Positions 1 through 6,548 of a DNA stretch of 32,058 bases are shown one piece after another. Positions within the stretch are counted from its first letter, which is position 1. The number at the start of each line of letters is the position of its first letter. The notes under the pieces are model-generated. The model did not search any database. It had not been told where the DNA came from and saw nothing but the letters and a program-made list of their open reading frames with translations. Source of the stretch: Flavobacteriia bacterium (GTDB lineage: Bacteria > Bacteroidota > Bacteroidia > Flavobacteriales_D > Crocinitomicaceae); the NCBI GenBank assembly GCA_009924735.1, contig RFQZ01000032.1, forward strand, positions 1 to 32,058. The letters run 5' to 3'. Position numbers and translations under genes: made by a program.

Positions 1-912
1 GCCATGAAATTTCATGGCAATTGGTCCTCCATGCGATGTGCAGACGGATTTGGACGCACCATGGAAAACGGTGTATTGAACAAAACAGATTTTAATGAAA
101 ATGTTTGGTTTTGCGGATGCATTGCTGGATCACCTGGAGAAGCTTATTCCCCGTGCAGTGAAGACCTTGTGGTAAGCGAATTCAACCTTGGCAAGGACCA
201 AATTCCCTACAACGCTGAGGATTGGATAGAATTACAAAATACGGGCAGTGCTTCCATTTCATTAAATGGATACATTTTCAAAGATGAAAAGGACGACCAC
301 ATTTTCCCTCTTGACGGAATGACTTTAGAATCGGGAGAATTTATGGTGATTGCAAAAGACTCGGGCCTATTCCACTATCGCCATCCAGATTTCACTGGGA
401 AAATTTTATATGGAATGCCTTTTGGGATTTCTAAAAAGGACGCCATGCGGATTTACAATTCGAACGGAACATTAATACAAAGCATCAACTACGACAGCGT
501 TCCTACTTGGCCTAGCGTTCCTTTTGCAACGGACTTTACTTTTGAATATTCAGTGGGTGGTGAAAATCAAACCCTTGGCGAATTTTGGTTTGCGGGATGT
601 GAAGGAGGCTCACCAGGACGTATGTTTAGTCCTTGTCCTATCTACTACGGGGACGAATTGGCGATCATCTTCCCAAATCCAACCTCAGATATTCTCAACC
701 TATCGATTAACAACATGGGTTCGAACAAAGGTACCACAGAGATAACTGTTTACAACTTGGAAGGTCAACTGTTAAAAACTTCTTCCCTTCCATCCTCCAT
801 AGAAAAAGTGATAGGAACTACGTTGGATGTATCAACCCTAAGCCATGGGTTATACTACATCCGAATACAAAAATCGAATGCAGTAATCTCCCTGCCTTTT
901 ATAAAAATTTAA
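1..912 (+). CDS. Lamin-tail-domain protein with T9SS type-A sorting domain (5' end outside window)
   Basis: The reading frame is open to the left edge, so the first visible ATG at 4 is probably internal and only the C-terminal 303 residues are seen. Visible residues 1-50 look like the end of one lamin-tail (LTD) domain, closing on a GSPGEAYSPC motif. A second LTD domain follows (about 55-215, with the core DWIELQNTGS) and closes on the near-copy GSPGRMFSPC. The last 85 residues are a T9SS type-A sorting domain (FPNPTSDILNLSI near its start, then GLYYIRIQ). The protein is therefore expected to be exported by the type IX system and fixed to, or released from, the cell surface. In Bacteroidota such LTD repeats often follow a CotH kinase or nuclease domain, but nothing upstream is visible to decide this. 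Its stop codon overlaps the stop of the convergent gene at 909-1397. Confidence 0.85.
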   Translation, partial: AMKFHGNWSSMRCADGFGRTMENGVLNKTDFNENVWFCGCIAGSPGEAYSPCSEDLVVSEFNLGKDQIPYNAEDWIELQNTGSASISLNGYIFKDEKDDHIFPLDGMTLESGEFMVIAKDSGLFHYRHPDFTGKILYGMPFGISKKDAMRIYNSNGTLIQSINYDSVPTWPSVPFATDFTFEYSVGGENQTLGEFWFAGCEGGSPGRMFSPCPIYYGDELAIIFPNPTSDILNLSINNMGSNKGTTEITVYNLEGQLLKTSSLPSSIEKVIGTTLDVSTLSHGLYYIRIQKSNAVISLPFIKI

Positions 913-1397
913 GCTTTAATTGCTCGGTTTAGAAGTGCAATCATTCCAAGACAAACGATAAACAACTGGGTTGCTGTTTCTTCATCTAAGGTTGTACCAT
1001 CTTCATCTTCGGTAGAAACTTCTACAGACATGAATTGGGTTAAATGAGGTTGGTCGCAAAAATCTTCCAATTCTTGTTCCGTTGCTTCGTCATCGCTTTC
1101 GAAGTAAGCATCCAATACAGCGGCAAACGGCTCTTGAAAATCAGCGATCATATCATCTGTGATTTCATTTACAGCTACGCCTTCTTGTACAAAGGCCTCA
1201 ATGATAATCCAGAAATAATATAAAATGAGTCCTTCAAGGTCATCGTTTTCATATTCTGTAGGTGCTGCCAACACGTAATCTAACAGTGCAGGTTGCAATT
1301 CAGCATATTGGTTAATTACTTCTTCCAGTCGCTCATCACTGGCGTTGTCGACGATTTCAATCGCCTTTTCAATACTTTCTATTTGTATGTGTTTCAT
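909..1397 (-). CDS. Hypothetical acidic alpha-helical protein
   Basis: I do not recognise this 162-residue protein. It is strongly acidic (long runs rich in D and E, for example ESDDEATEQELEDF), appears mostly helical, and has two hydrophobic stretches (about residues 55-70, LEGLILYYFWIIIEAF, and the C-terminal LFIVCLGMIALLNRAIKA). These could be buried helices of a soluble protein rather than membrane segments. There is no signal peptide. The start at 1397 is preferred over an in-frame upstream start at 1430 because a consensus promoter -7 element (1435-1428) overlaps that upstream start. It is transcribed divergently from the rhodanese genes and its stop overlaps the stop of the preceding convergent gene. 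Confidence 0.75.
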   Translation of the reverse strand: MKHIQIESIEKAIEIVDNASDERLEEVINQYAELQPALLDYVLAAPTEYENDDLEGLILYYFWIIIEAFVQEGVAVNEITDDMIADFQEPFAAVLDAYFESDDEATEQELEDFCDQPHLTQFMSVEVSTEDEDGTTLDEETATQLFIVCLGMIALLNRAIKA

Positions 1398-1427
1398 AAT
1401 GGTTAAAATTAAAATTAATTTCAAAAC

Positions 1428-1457
1428 CAAAAGTATGTAACTTGGGATACATACAAA
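1428..1457 (-). promoter_or_regulatory. Bacteroidota-type promoter for the acidic hypothetical gene
   Basis: On the minus strand TTTG (1457-1454) is followed after 18 bases by TACTTTTG (1435-1428), an exact match to the TTTG/TAnnTTTG consensus. The predicted transcription start would lie near 1421, leaving a leader of about 25 bases before the ATG at 1397. Confidence 0.6.
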
Positions 1458-1472
1458 ATTATAACACTCCCT

Positions 1473-1480
1473 TAACTTTG
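1473..1480 (+). promoter_or_regulatory. Promoter -7 element upstream of the rhodanese genes
   Basis: TAACTTTG matches TAnnTTTG exactly and lies 50 bases before the ATG at 1531, in the divergent intergenic region. I see no convincing TTG at the usual -33 distance, so the promoter assignment rests on the -7 element alone. Confidence 0.45.
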
Positions 1481-1530
1481 TACCCAGAAATTAGGCAGCG
1501 ACTTAAGGTATCAATTAATAACAAAACAAA

Positions 1531-1794
1531 ATGAAAGAATTTCAAGGAACCATTGTAGACGTTAGAACCGTTGCAGAATTCAGTGGGGGTCATGTGGTTG
1601 ACTCTGTGAACATCCCGTTGCAAGAAATTATGCAGCGCATTGATGAAGTAAAAGCATTGAAAGAACCCCTCATCTTTTGTTGTGCAGCAGGCATACGAAG
1701 TGAACAAGCTACGCAATACTTCAAATCGTTGGGTATTCAATGTGAAAATGGTGGCGGATGGATGGACGTTGAACAATTTATAAACAACCTTTAG
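1531..1794 (+). CDS. Single-domain rhodanese-like sulfurtransferase
   Basis: This 87-residue protein is a minimal rhodanese domain. It shows the N-terminal VDVRTVAEFSGGHVVDSVNIPL signature and the active-site loop C51-A-A-G-I-R56 with a second cysteine just before it (C50). The family transfers sulfane sulfur through a cysteine persulfide, with small single-domain members acting as sulfur carriers or donors in the cytoplasm. There is no signal peptide. A second rhodanese gene starts 2 bases after its stop, so the two are almost certainly co-transcribed and probably co-translated. The physiological acceptor cannot be read from sequence. Confidence 0.9.
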   Translation: MKEFQGTIVDVRTVAEFSGGHVVDSVNIPLQEIMQRIDEVKALKEPLIFCCAAGIRSEQATQYFKSLGIQCENGGGWMDVEQFINNL

Positions 1795-1796
1795 AA

Positions 1797-2099
1797 ATGG
1801 GACTGCTCACAAATTTATTCGGAAAAAGTGTCGATTATTCCACGCTCGTTAGAGGCGGAGCTATCATTATTGATGTAAGGTCACCCGGGGAATTCGCTGG
1901 AGGCCACATCAAAGGTTCCAAAAACATACCGCTTCAAGAATTACCAAAAAAACTCAATTCTCTCCCGAAAGACAAGGTAATCATTACTTGTTGTGCATCG
2001 GGTATGCGCAGCGCATCGGCAAAAAACACCTTAAAAAGCAATGGCTTTAAGGAAGTACATAATGGCGGGGGCTGGATGCGTTTGAAAGAAAAAATCTAA
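1797..2099 (+). CDS. Single-domain rhodanese-like sulfurtransferase (second copy)
   Basis: A 100-residue rhodanese domain closely resembling its upstream neighbour: IDVRSPGEFAGGHIKGSKNIPL near the N terminus and an active loop C66-A-S-G-M-R71, again preceded by a cysteine (C65). Both proteins end on a similar NGGGWM motif, which supports a tandem duplication. It carries about 15 extra N-terminal residues (MGLLTNLFGK...) that do not look like a cleavable signal peptide. It probably forms an operon with the previous gene. trhO, another rhodanese-fold protein, follows after a 125-base gap. Confidence 0.9.
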   Translation: MGLLTNLFGKSVDYSTLVRGGAIIIDVRSPGEFAGGHIKGSKNIPLQELPKKLNSLPKDKVIITCCASGMRSASAKNTLKSNGFKEVHNGGGWMRLKEKI

Positions 2100-2224
2100 A
2101 AGCATCCCCATTTTCAACCATTGGATCACACGAACGAGGTAAAAATTCATTTTTGTGATGCACATCATCTTTTTCAAATTTCAATTTGACTAATTTCGCT
2201 TCATTCTTATATTAAAAACATAGC

Positions 2225-3268
2225 ATGCAACTGTGGAATAAATTTAGTAAAGAGGACCTGGAAAAGAAATTGCGAGAAAAAGGCCATGAGTATGTGACCG
2301 TATCTTTCTACCAATATGCTAAAATCAGCGACCCGGACGGTTTCAGAAATCAACTCTTCAAAGATTGGTTTGCTTTGGACATCATTGGCCGTACCTATGT
2401 TGCCAGTGAAGGAATCAATGCGCAGATAGCGGTTCCCTCCCAACATTTCGAAGCATTTAAATCTCAATTGAATGCCATTCCTTTTCTGCAGGAAGTGCGG
2501 CTCAACGTTGCCGTGGAAAAAGGCGATGCTGAGTTTCCATTTCTTAAGTTAAAAATCAAGGTGCGTCCAAAAATTCTTGCCGATGGATTGGAAGATGAAA
2601 CATTCGATGTCACCAACAAAGGCCTACACCTGAATGCAAAGGAATTCAATACGCTGACCGAAAAAAACGACTGTATTCTCGTTGATTTCCGAAACCACTA
2701 TGAACACGAAGTAGGTCATTTTAAAGACGCTATTTTACCGGATGTAGATACGTTTCGCGAATCACTCCCCGTAATTGAATCCGAAATTCTAAAAGGAAAC
2801 GAGGACAAAAATGTAATCATGTATTGCACTGGTGGCGTGCGATGTGAAAAAGCATCCGCTTGGTTTAAACACAAGGGTTTTAAAAACGTGTACCAATTGG
2901 ATGGTGGGATCATCAAATATGCCAACGATTGTAAAAATCAAGGGATCCCCAATAAGTTCATTGGAAAGAATTTTGTGTTTGACGAACGGCGTTCCGAAAG
3001 AATTTCACCTGACATCATCAGTGTTTGCCATCAATGTGGCGCGCCCTGCGATGAACACACCAATTGCGCTTTTGAAGGCTGTCATCTCCTTTTCATTCAA
3101 TGCGAGCAATGTAAACATGAAATGGGGAATTGTTGTTCTGAAGAATGCAAGGACATTAAAAAACTTCCCTTGGATGCGCAAAAAGAAATCCGCAAAAAAG
3201 TCAGCAAAAGCAACCTCGTTTTCAAAAAAGGAAGATCTACGAATATAAAATTTAAAGCAAAGGGATAA
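2225..3268 (+). CDS. trhO: tRNA uridine(34) hydroxylase TrhO (YceA family, rhodanese domain)
   Basis: A 347-residue TrhO/YceA protein. The N-terminal acylphosphatase-like domain (about 25-115, including TYVASEGINAQIAV) is followed by a rhodanese domain (about 140-240) with catalytic loop C201-T-G-G-V-R206, then a cysteine-rich C-terminal region (ten Cys between 268 and 308, starting CHQCGAPC) and a basic tail. TrhO hydroxylates uridine 34 of tRNA to 5-hydroxyuridine without O2, the first step to wobble modifications such as mo5U/cmo5U. Length and domain order match the family. It follows two free rhodanese genes in the same direction; a functional link is possible but not shown by sequence. 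Confidence 0.95.
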   Translation: MQLWNKFSKEDLEKKLREKGHEYVTVSFYQYAKISDPDGFRNQLFKDWFALDIIGRTYVASEGINAQIAVPSQHFEAFKSQLNAIPFLQEVRLNVAVEKGDAEFPFLKLKIKVRPKILADGLEDETFDVTNKGLHLNAKEFNTLTEKNDCILVDFRNHYEHEVGHFKDAILPDVDTFRESLPVIESEILKGNEDKNVIMYCTGGVRCEKASAWFKHKGFKNVYQLDGGIIKYANDCKNQGIPNKFIGKNFVFDERRSERISPDIISVCHQCGAPCDEHTNCAFEGCHLLFIQCEQCKHEMGNCCSEECKDIKKLPLDAQKEIRKKVSKSNLVFKKGRSTNIKFKAKG

Positions 3269-3277
3269 AATTTTATC
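3264..3277. repeat. Perfect 14-bp palindrome between trhO and lgt
   Basis: GATAAAATTTTATC is its own reverse complement. It overlaps the trhO stop codon (3266-3268) and the first four bases of the predicted lgt -7 element (3274-3281). It could be an operator or simply an AT-rich coincidence. Confidence 0.5.
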
Positions 3278-3281
3278 TTTG
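3274..3281 (+). promoter_or_regulatory. Promoter -7 element for lgt
   Basis: TATCTTTG is an exact TAnnTTTG match 22 bases before the GTG start of lgt. No clear TTG is present at the -33 distance. Confidence 0.45.
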
Positions 3282-3303
3282 GATTCAATTCAAACCCATA
3301 CAA

Positions 3304-4152
3304 GTGTTATTCGCAATCAATTGGTCTTTTGACGCAGAAATCATTCCTGGCTACCGCACCCCAAACTGGTACGGACTCCTATTTGTTTCCGGGATGATTC
3401 TTGGTTATTTCGTTATCCGCGCAATGTTTAAACGAGAAAATATTTCCAACGATTTATTGGATAAATTGGTGATGTACATGGTCCCTGCTACCGTCATCGG
3501 AGCACGTTTAGGACATGTATTTTTTTACGGACCTTATTGGGGTGAAGACGGTTACTTCTCTCATCCATGGGAAATCGTTAAAATTTGGGAAGGGGGACTT
3601 GCGAGTCATGGCGCTGCCATTGTAATTCTCTTCGCCCTTTGGTATTTCTCTAAAAAGACGGTCAAAAAACCATACCTATGGATTTTGGACAGAATTGCAG
3701 CACCCATTGCCATTGCAGGTGCATTTATCCGCCTAGGAAACCTTGTGAACCACGAAATGGTAGGATACATTACCGATGTGCCATGGGGATTTCGTTTCTT
3801 ACACCACGACTGCTTGAATTTCAGCAATGGACAATACCTGTGCGATTGGTCAGAAATTCCGGTAAGGCATCCGGCTCAATTGTATGAAGCCATCTGTTAT
3901 TTCATTTCCTTCGGTGTCTTGTTATTCTTATATTGGAGAAAAGACAAGTGGAAGCAAGAGGGTTATATTTTCGGTGTTTTCCTTTTGCTCATTTTTGGTT
4001 TTAGGTTTCTAATTGAATTTTTAAAAGAGGGACAAACCGCAAGGGACGCGGAGTTGATGTTAAATACCGGTCAAATGCTCAGCATCCCCTTCGTTGTCAT
4101 CGGAATCCTCTTGATTTACCGAGCGACGAAACGCAAATTCACTTCATCTTAA
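3304..4152 (+). CDS. lgt: Prolipoprotein diacylglyceryl transferase
   Basis: A 282-residue polytopic membrane protein with the Lgt hallmarks: GARLGHVFFYGP (66-77), GGLASHG (97-103), the signature R143-LGNLVN-H-E151-MVG, RHPAQLYEA (188-196) and FRFLIEFLKE near the C terminus. The enzyme moves diacylglycerol from phosphatidylglycerol to the lipobox cysteine of prelipoproteins in the inner membrane, the first step of lipoprotein maturation. The start is taken as GTG at 3304, because the next ATG at 3391 would remove the first 29 residues, including part of the first membrane segment. A -7 promoter element lies 22 bases upstream. Confidence 0.95.
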   Translation: MLFAINWSFDAEIIPGYRTPNWYGLLFVSGMILGYFVIRAMFKRENISNDLLDKLVMYMVPATVIGARLGHVFFYGPYWGEDGYFSHPWEIVKIWEGGLASHGAAIVILFALWYFSKKTVKKPYLWILDRIAAPIAIAGAFIRLGNLVNHEMVGYITDVPWGFRFLHHDCLNFSNGQYLCDWSEIPVRHPAQLYEAICYFISFGVLLFLYWRKDKWKQEGYIFGVFLLLIFGFRFLIEFLKEGQTARDAELMLNTGQMLSIPFVVIGILLIYRATKRKFTSS

Positions 4153-4164
4153 AGCCGTAGATTC

Positions 4165-4198
4165 TTTGGTTTTATTAATAGATTACTTCTTATATTTG
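4165..4198 (+). promoter_or_regulatory. Promoter of the pdhA-pdhC operon
   Basis: TTTG (4165-4168), a 22-base spacer and TATATTTG (4191-4198), an exact match to the Bacteroidota consensus. The predicted transcript would start about 10-13 bases before the ATG at 4217. Confidence 0.6.
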
Positions 4199-4216
4199 TA
4201 CTCAAATAATTGAACC

Positions 4217-5260
4217 ATGGCAGTCAAAACTACAGCCGGAGCGAGTAAAGCTACATCCAAAAACACCACAGGTACATTTACCAAAGAAACCTATGTTAAA
4301 TGGTACACAGACATGTTGTTGATTCGAAAATTCGAAGAAAAAACCGGTCAACTTTACATTCAACAAAAATTTGGAGGCTTTTGTCACCTTTACATTGGTC
4401 AAGAAGCCATCGCTGTAGGTACCGCAAGTGCTGTACGCCCAACCGATAAACACATGACCGCATACAGAGACCACGCACATCCGATTGCATTGGGAACCGA
4501 CCCAAGAAGATTGATGGCTGAATTGTATGGTCGCACCACAGGATGCTCGAAAGGAAAAGGTGGATCGATGCACTTTTTTGACAAGGAAAAGAATTTCATG
4601 GGTGGACATGGCATCGTAGGTGCTCAAATCCCCATGGGTACCGGCGTTGCATTTGCCGAACAATACAATGGAACTGATAACGTCGCCATTGTTTCAATGG
4701 GAGATGGAGCTGTTCGACAAGGTGCATTGCATGAGACTTTTAACATGGCCATGCTATGGAAATTACCAGTGATTTACATCATTGAAAACAACAACTATGC
4801 AATGGGAACCAGCGTAGAACGCACCACAAATGTCACCGACTTGTCAAAAATTGGACTTTCATACGAAATGCCTTCGAAAATAGTGAATGGCATGCGCCCT
4901 GAAGATGTTCACAATGCCATTTCAGAAGCAGCGGACCGCGCAAGACGGGGAGACGGCCCTACCCTTTTGGACATCAGAACCTACCGTTACAAAGGACACT
5001 CAATGTCTGACCCTCAAAAATACAGAACCAAAGATGAAGTAAATGACTGGATGGACAATGACCCGATTGACCACGTACTTGAAGTCATCCAAAAAAACAA
5101 GTGGCTGAACGAGAAAGAATTAGAGGAAATCAGTGCTTGGGTTAAAAATGAAGTAGATGAAAGCGTTGTCTTTGCAGAAAATTCACCTTACCCAGCGCCT
5201 GAAGCATTGTACGAAGATGTTTATGTTCAAAGCGATTATCCTTACATTAAAGAATATTAA
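4217..5260 (+). CDS. pdhA: Pyruvate dehydrogenase E1 component, alpha subunit
   Basis: A 347-residue E1-alpha subunit of the heterotetrameric 2-oxo acid dehydrogenase type. The thiamine diphosphate motif runs from GDG (162-164) to the asparagines at 191-193 (ENNNYAMGTS). GKGGSMHFFD and the loop with YRYKGHSMSDPQKYRT are characteristic of pyruvate-specific E1 alpha. The first 20 residues (Ala/Thr/Lys-rich) are a family-atypical leader that may be a flexible extension. With E1 beta it decarboxylates pyruvate and acetylates the E2 lipoyl group. The E2 gene follows after 12 bases, but no E1-beta gene is present in the window; in flavobacteria pdhB is commonly encoded elsewhere. Confidence 0.95.
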   Translation: MAVKTTAGASKATSKNTTGTFTKETYVKWYTDMLLIRKFEEKTGQLYIQQKFGGFCHLYIGQEAIAVGTASAVRPTDKHMTAYRDHAHPIALGTDPRRLMAELYGRTTGCSKGKGGSMHFFDKEKNFMGGHGIVGAQIPMGTGVAFAEQYNGTDNVAIVSMGDGAVRQGALHETFNMAMLWKLPVIYIIENNNYAMGTSVERTTNVTDLSKIGLSYEMPSKIVNGMRPEDVHNAISEAADRARRGDGPTLLDIRTYRYKGHSMSDPQKYRTKDEVNDWMDNDPIDHVLEVIQKNKWLNEKELEEISAWVKNEVDESVVFAENSPYPAPEALYEDVYVQSDYPYIKEY

Positions 5261-5272
5261 AATTACCTAACC

Positions 5273-6532
5273 ATGGCGGAAATTATTTACATGCCCAAGT
5301 TAAGCGATACCATGACCGAAGGTGTGGTGGCTGCATGGCATAAGAAAGTGGGAGATTCAGTAAAATCAGGTGAATTATTGGCGGAAATTGAAACCGACAA
5401 AGCCACCATGGAATTCGAATCTTTTTTTGATGGAGAATTGCTTCACATAGGAATTGAAACGGGAAAAGGAGCGCCCGTAAACGCCATTCTTGCGATCATT
5501 GGAAACCACGGCGAAGACGTTTCAGCCCTGCTTCAAAATGAAAGCGCCCCTGCTGCCACAACGCCTGTTGCCACAGAAACAACCCCAACTGCTGCACCTG
5601 TAGCTACTCCGACGCCTGTCGTTGCCCAAGCCAACGCAGTTGTGAACAACGGAAAACAAATGGTTGCTTCTGATGAAAGAATTTTAGCATCGCCGCTGGC
5701 GAAAAAAATGGCCACAGAGAAAGGCATCGACCTTCAGTACATCGCTGGTAGCGGTGAGAATGGACGTGTGGTAAAGAGAGACATTGATCATTATTCCCCG
5801 CACCCAACAGGAAACACCATTCTTCCTTCCAATGCCGCTCCTGCAGGAACGGAATCTTACACAGATGAACCCATCAGTCAGATGCGTAAAACCATTGCAC
5901 GAAGATTGGCAGAAAGTAAATTTACAGCACCTCACTTCTACTTGACCTTGGACATCGATATGGACCAGGCCATTGCATCAAGAAAATCCTTGAATGCCAT
6001 GGAAGGAGTGAAAGTTTCCTTTAACGACATGGTCATCAAAGCCGTTGCAATGTCACTTAAAAAACACACTGCCGTTAATTCATCTTGGCTTGGTGATGTC
6101 ATCCGAAGAAACAACCACGTTCATGTAGGCGTTGCCGTAGCTGTAGAAGATGGATTGTTGGTCCCTGTGATTCGCTTTGCGGATGGAAAAGGACTCATGC
6201 AAATTTCAAAAGAAGTAAAAGATTTGGCAGGAAAAGCGAAGGATAAAAAGCTTCAACCCTCCGATTGGGAAGGCAACACCTTTACGATTTCAAATTTAGG
6301 AATGTTCGGGATTGAATCATTTACAGCCATTGTCAATCCACCCGATAGTTGTATCTTAGCCGTCGGGGGTATTAAAGAAATTCCGGTAGTAAAAAATGGG
6401 GCAATTGTACCAGGAAATGTAATGAAAGTTACCTTATCTTGCGATCATAGGGTCGTAGATGGCGCAACAGGATCTGCATTTTTACAAACCTTTAAGAACT
6501 ACATGGAAAATCCAGTTTCGATGCTCCTCTGA
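5273..6532 (+). CDS. pdhC: Dihydrolipoamide acetyltransferase (E2) of pyruvate dehydrogenase
   Basis: A 419-residue E2 chain with standard modular order. One lipoyl domain (about 1-77) carries lipoylation site K43 in ETDKATMEFES. An Ala/Pro/Thr-rich linker (about 85-125) follows, then a peripheral subunit-binding domain (about 138-172, ASPLAKKMATEKGIDL). The catalytic acetyltransferase domain (about 195-419) contains the active motif DHRVVDGA near the C terminus. It transfers acetyl groups to CoA and forms the core of the complex. It is co-transcribed with pdhA. The large secreted protein gene starts 16 bases after its stop, so transcription may run on into that gene. Confidence 0.95.
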   Translation: MAEIIYMPKLSDTMTEGVVAAWHKKVGDSVKSGELLAEIETDKATMEFESFFDGELLHIGIETGKGAPVNAILAIIGNHGEDVSALLQNESAPAATTPVATETTPTAAPVATPTPVVAQANAVVNNGKQMVASDERILASPLAKKMATEKGIDLQYIAGSGENGRVVKRDIDHYSPHPTGNTILPSNAAPAGTESYTDEPISQMRKTIARRLAESKFTAPHFYLTLDIDMDQAIASRKSLNAMEGVKVSFNDMVIKAVAMSLKKHTAVNSSWLGDVIRRNNHVHVGVAVAVEDGLLVPVIRFADGKGLMQISKEVKDLAGKAKDKKLQPSDWEGNTFTISNLGMFGIESFTAIVNPPDSCILAVGGIKEIPVVKNGAIVPGNVMKVTLSCDHRVVDGATGSAFLQTFKNYMENPVSMLL

Positions 6533-6548
6533 GTAACCGAAAACTGAC

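Noticed and set aside
2156..2167. Inverted repeat TGATGCACATCA upstream of trhO as a Crp/Fnr-type operator
   Set aside because: The arms are only 5 bases with a 2-base centre and the flanks do not extend the symmetry to a Crp/Fnr consensus. No -7 element with a full match lies beside it.
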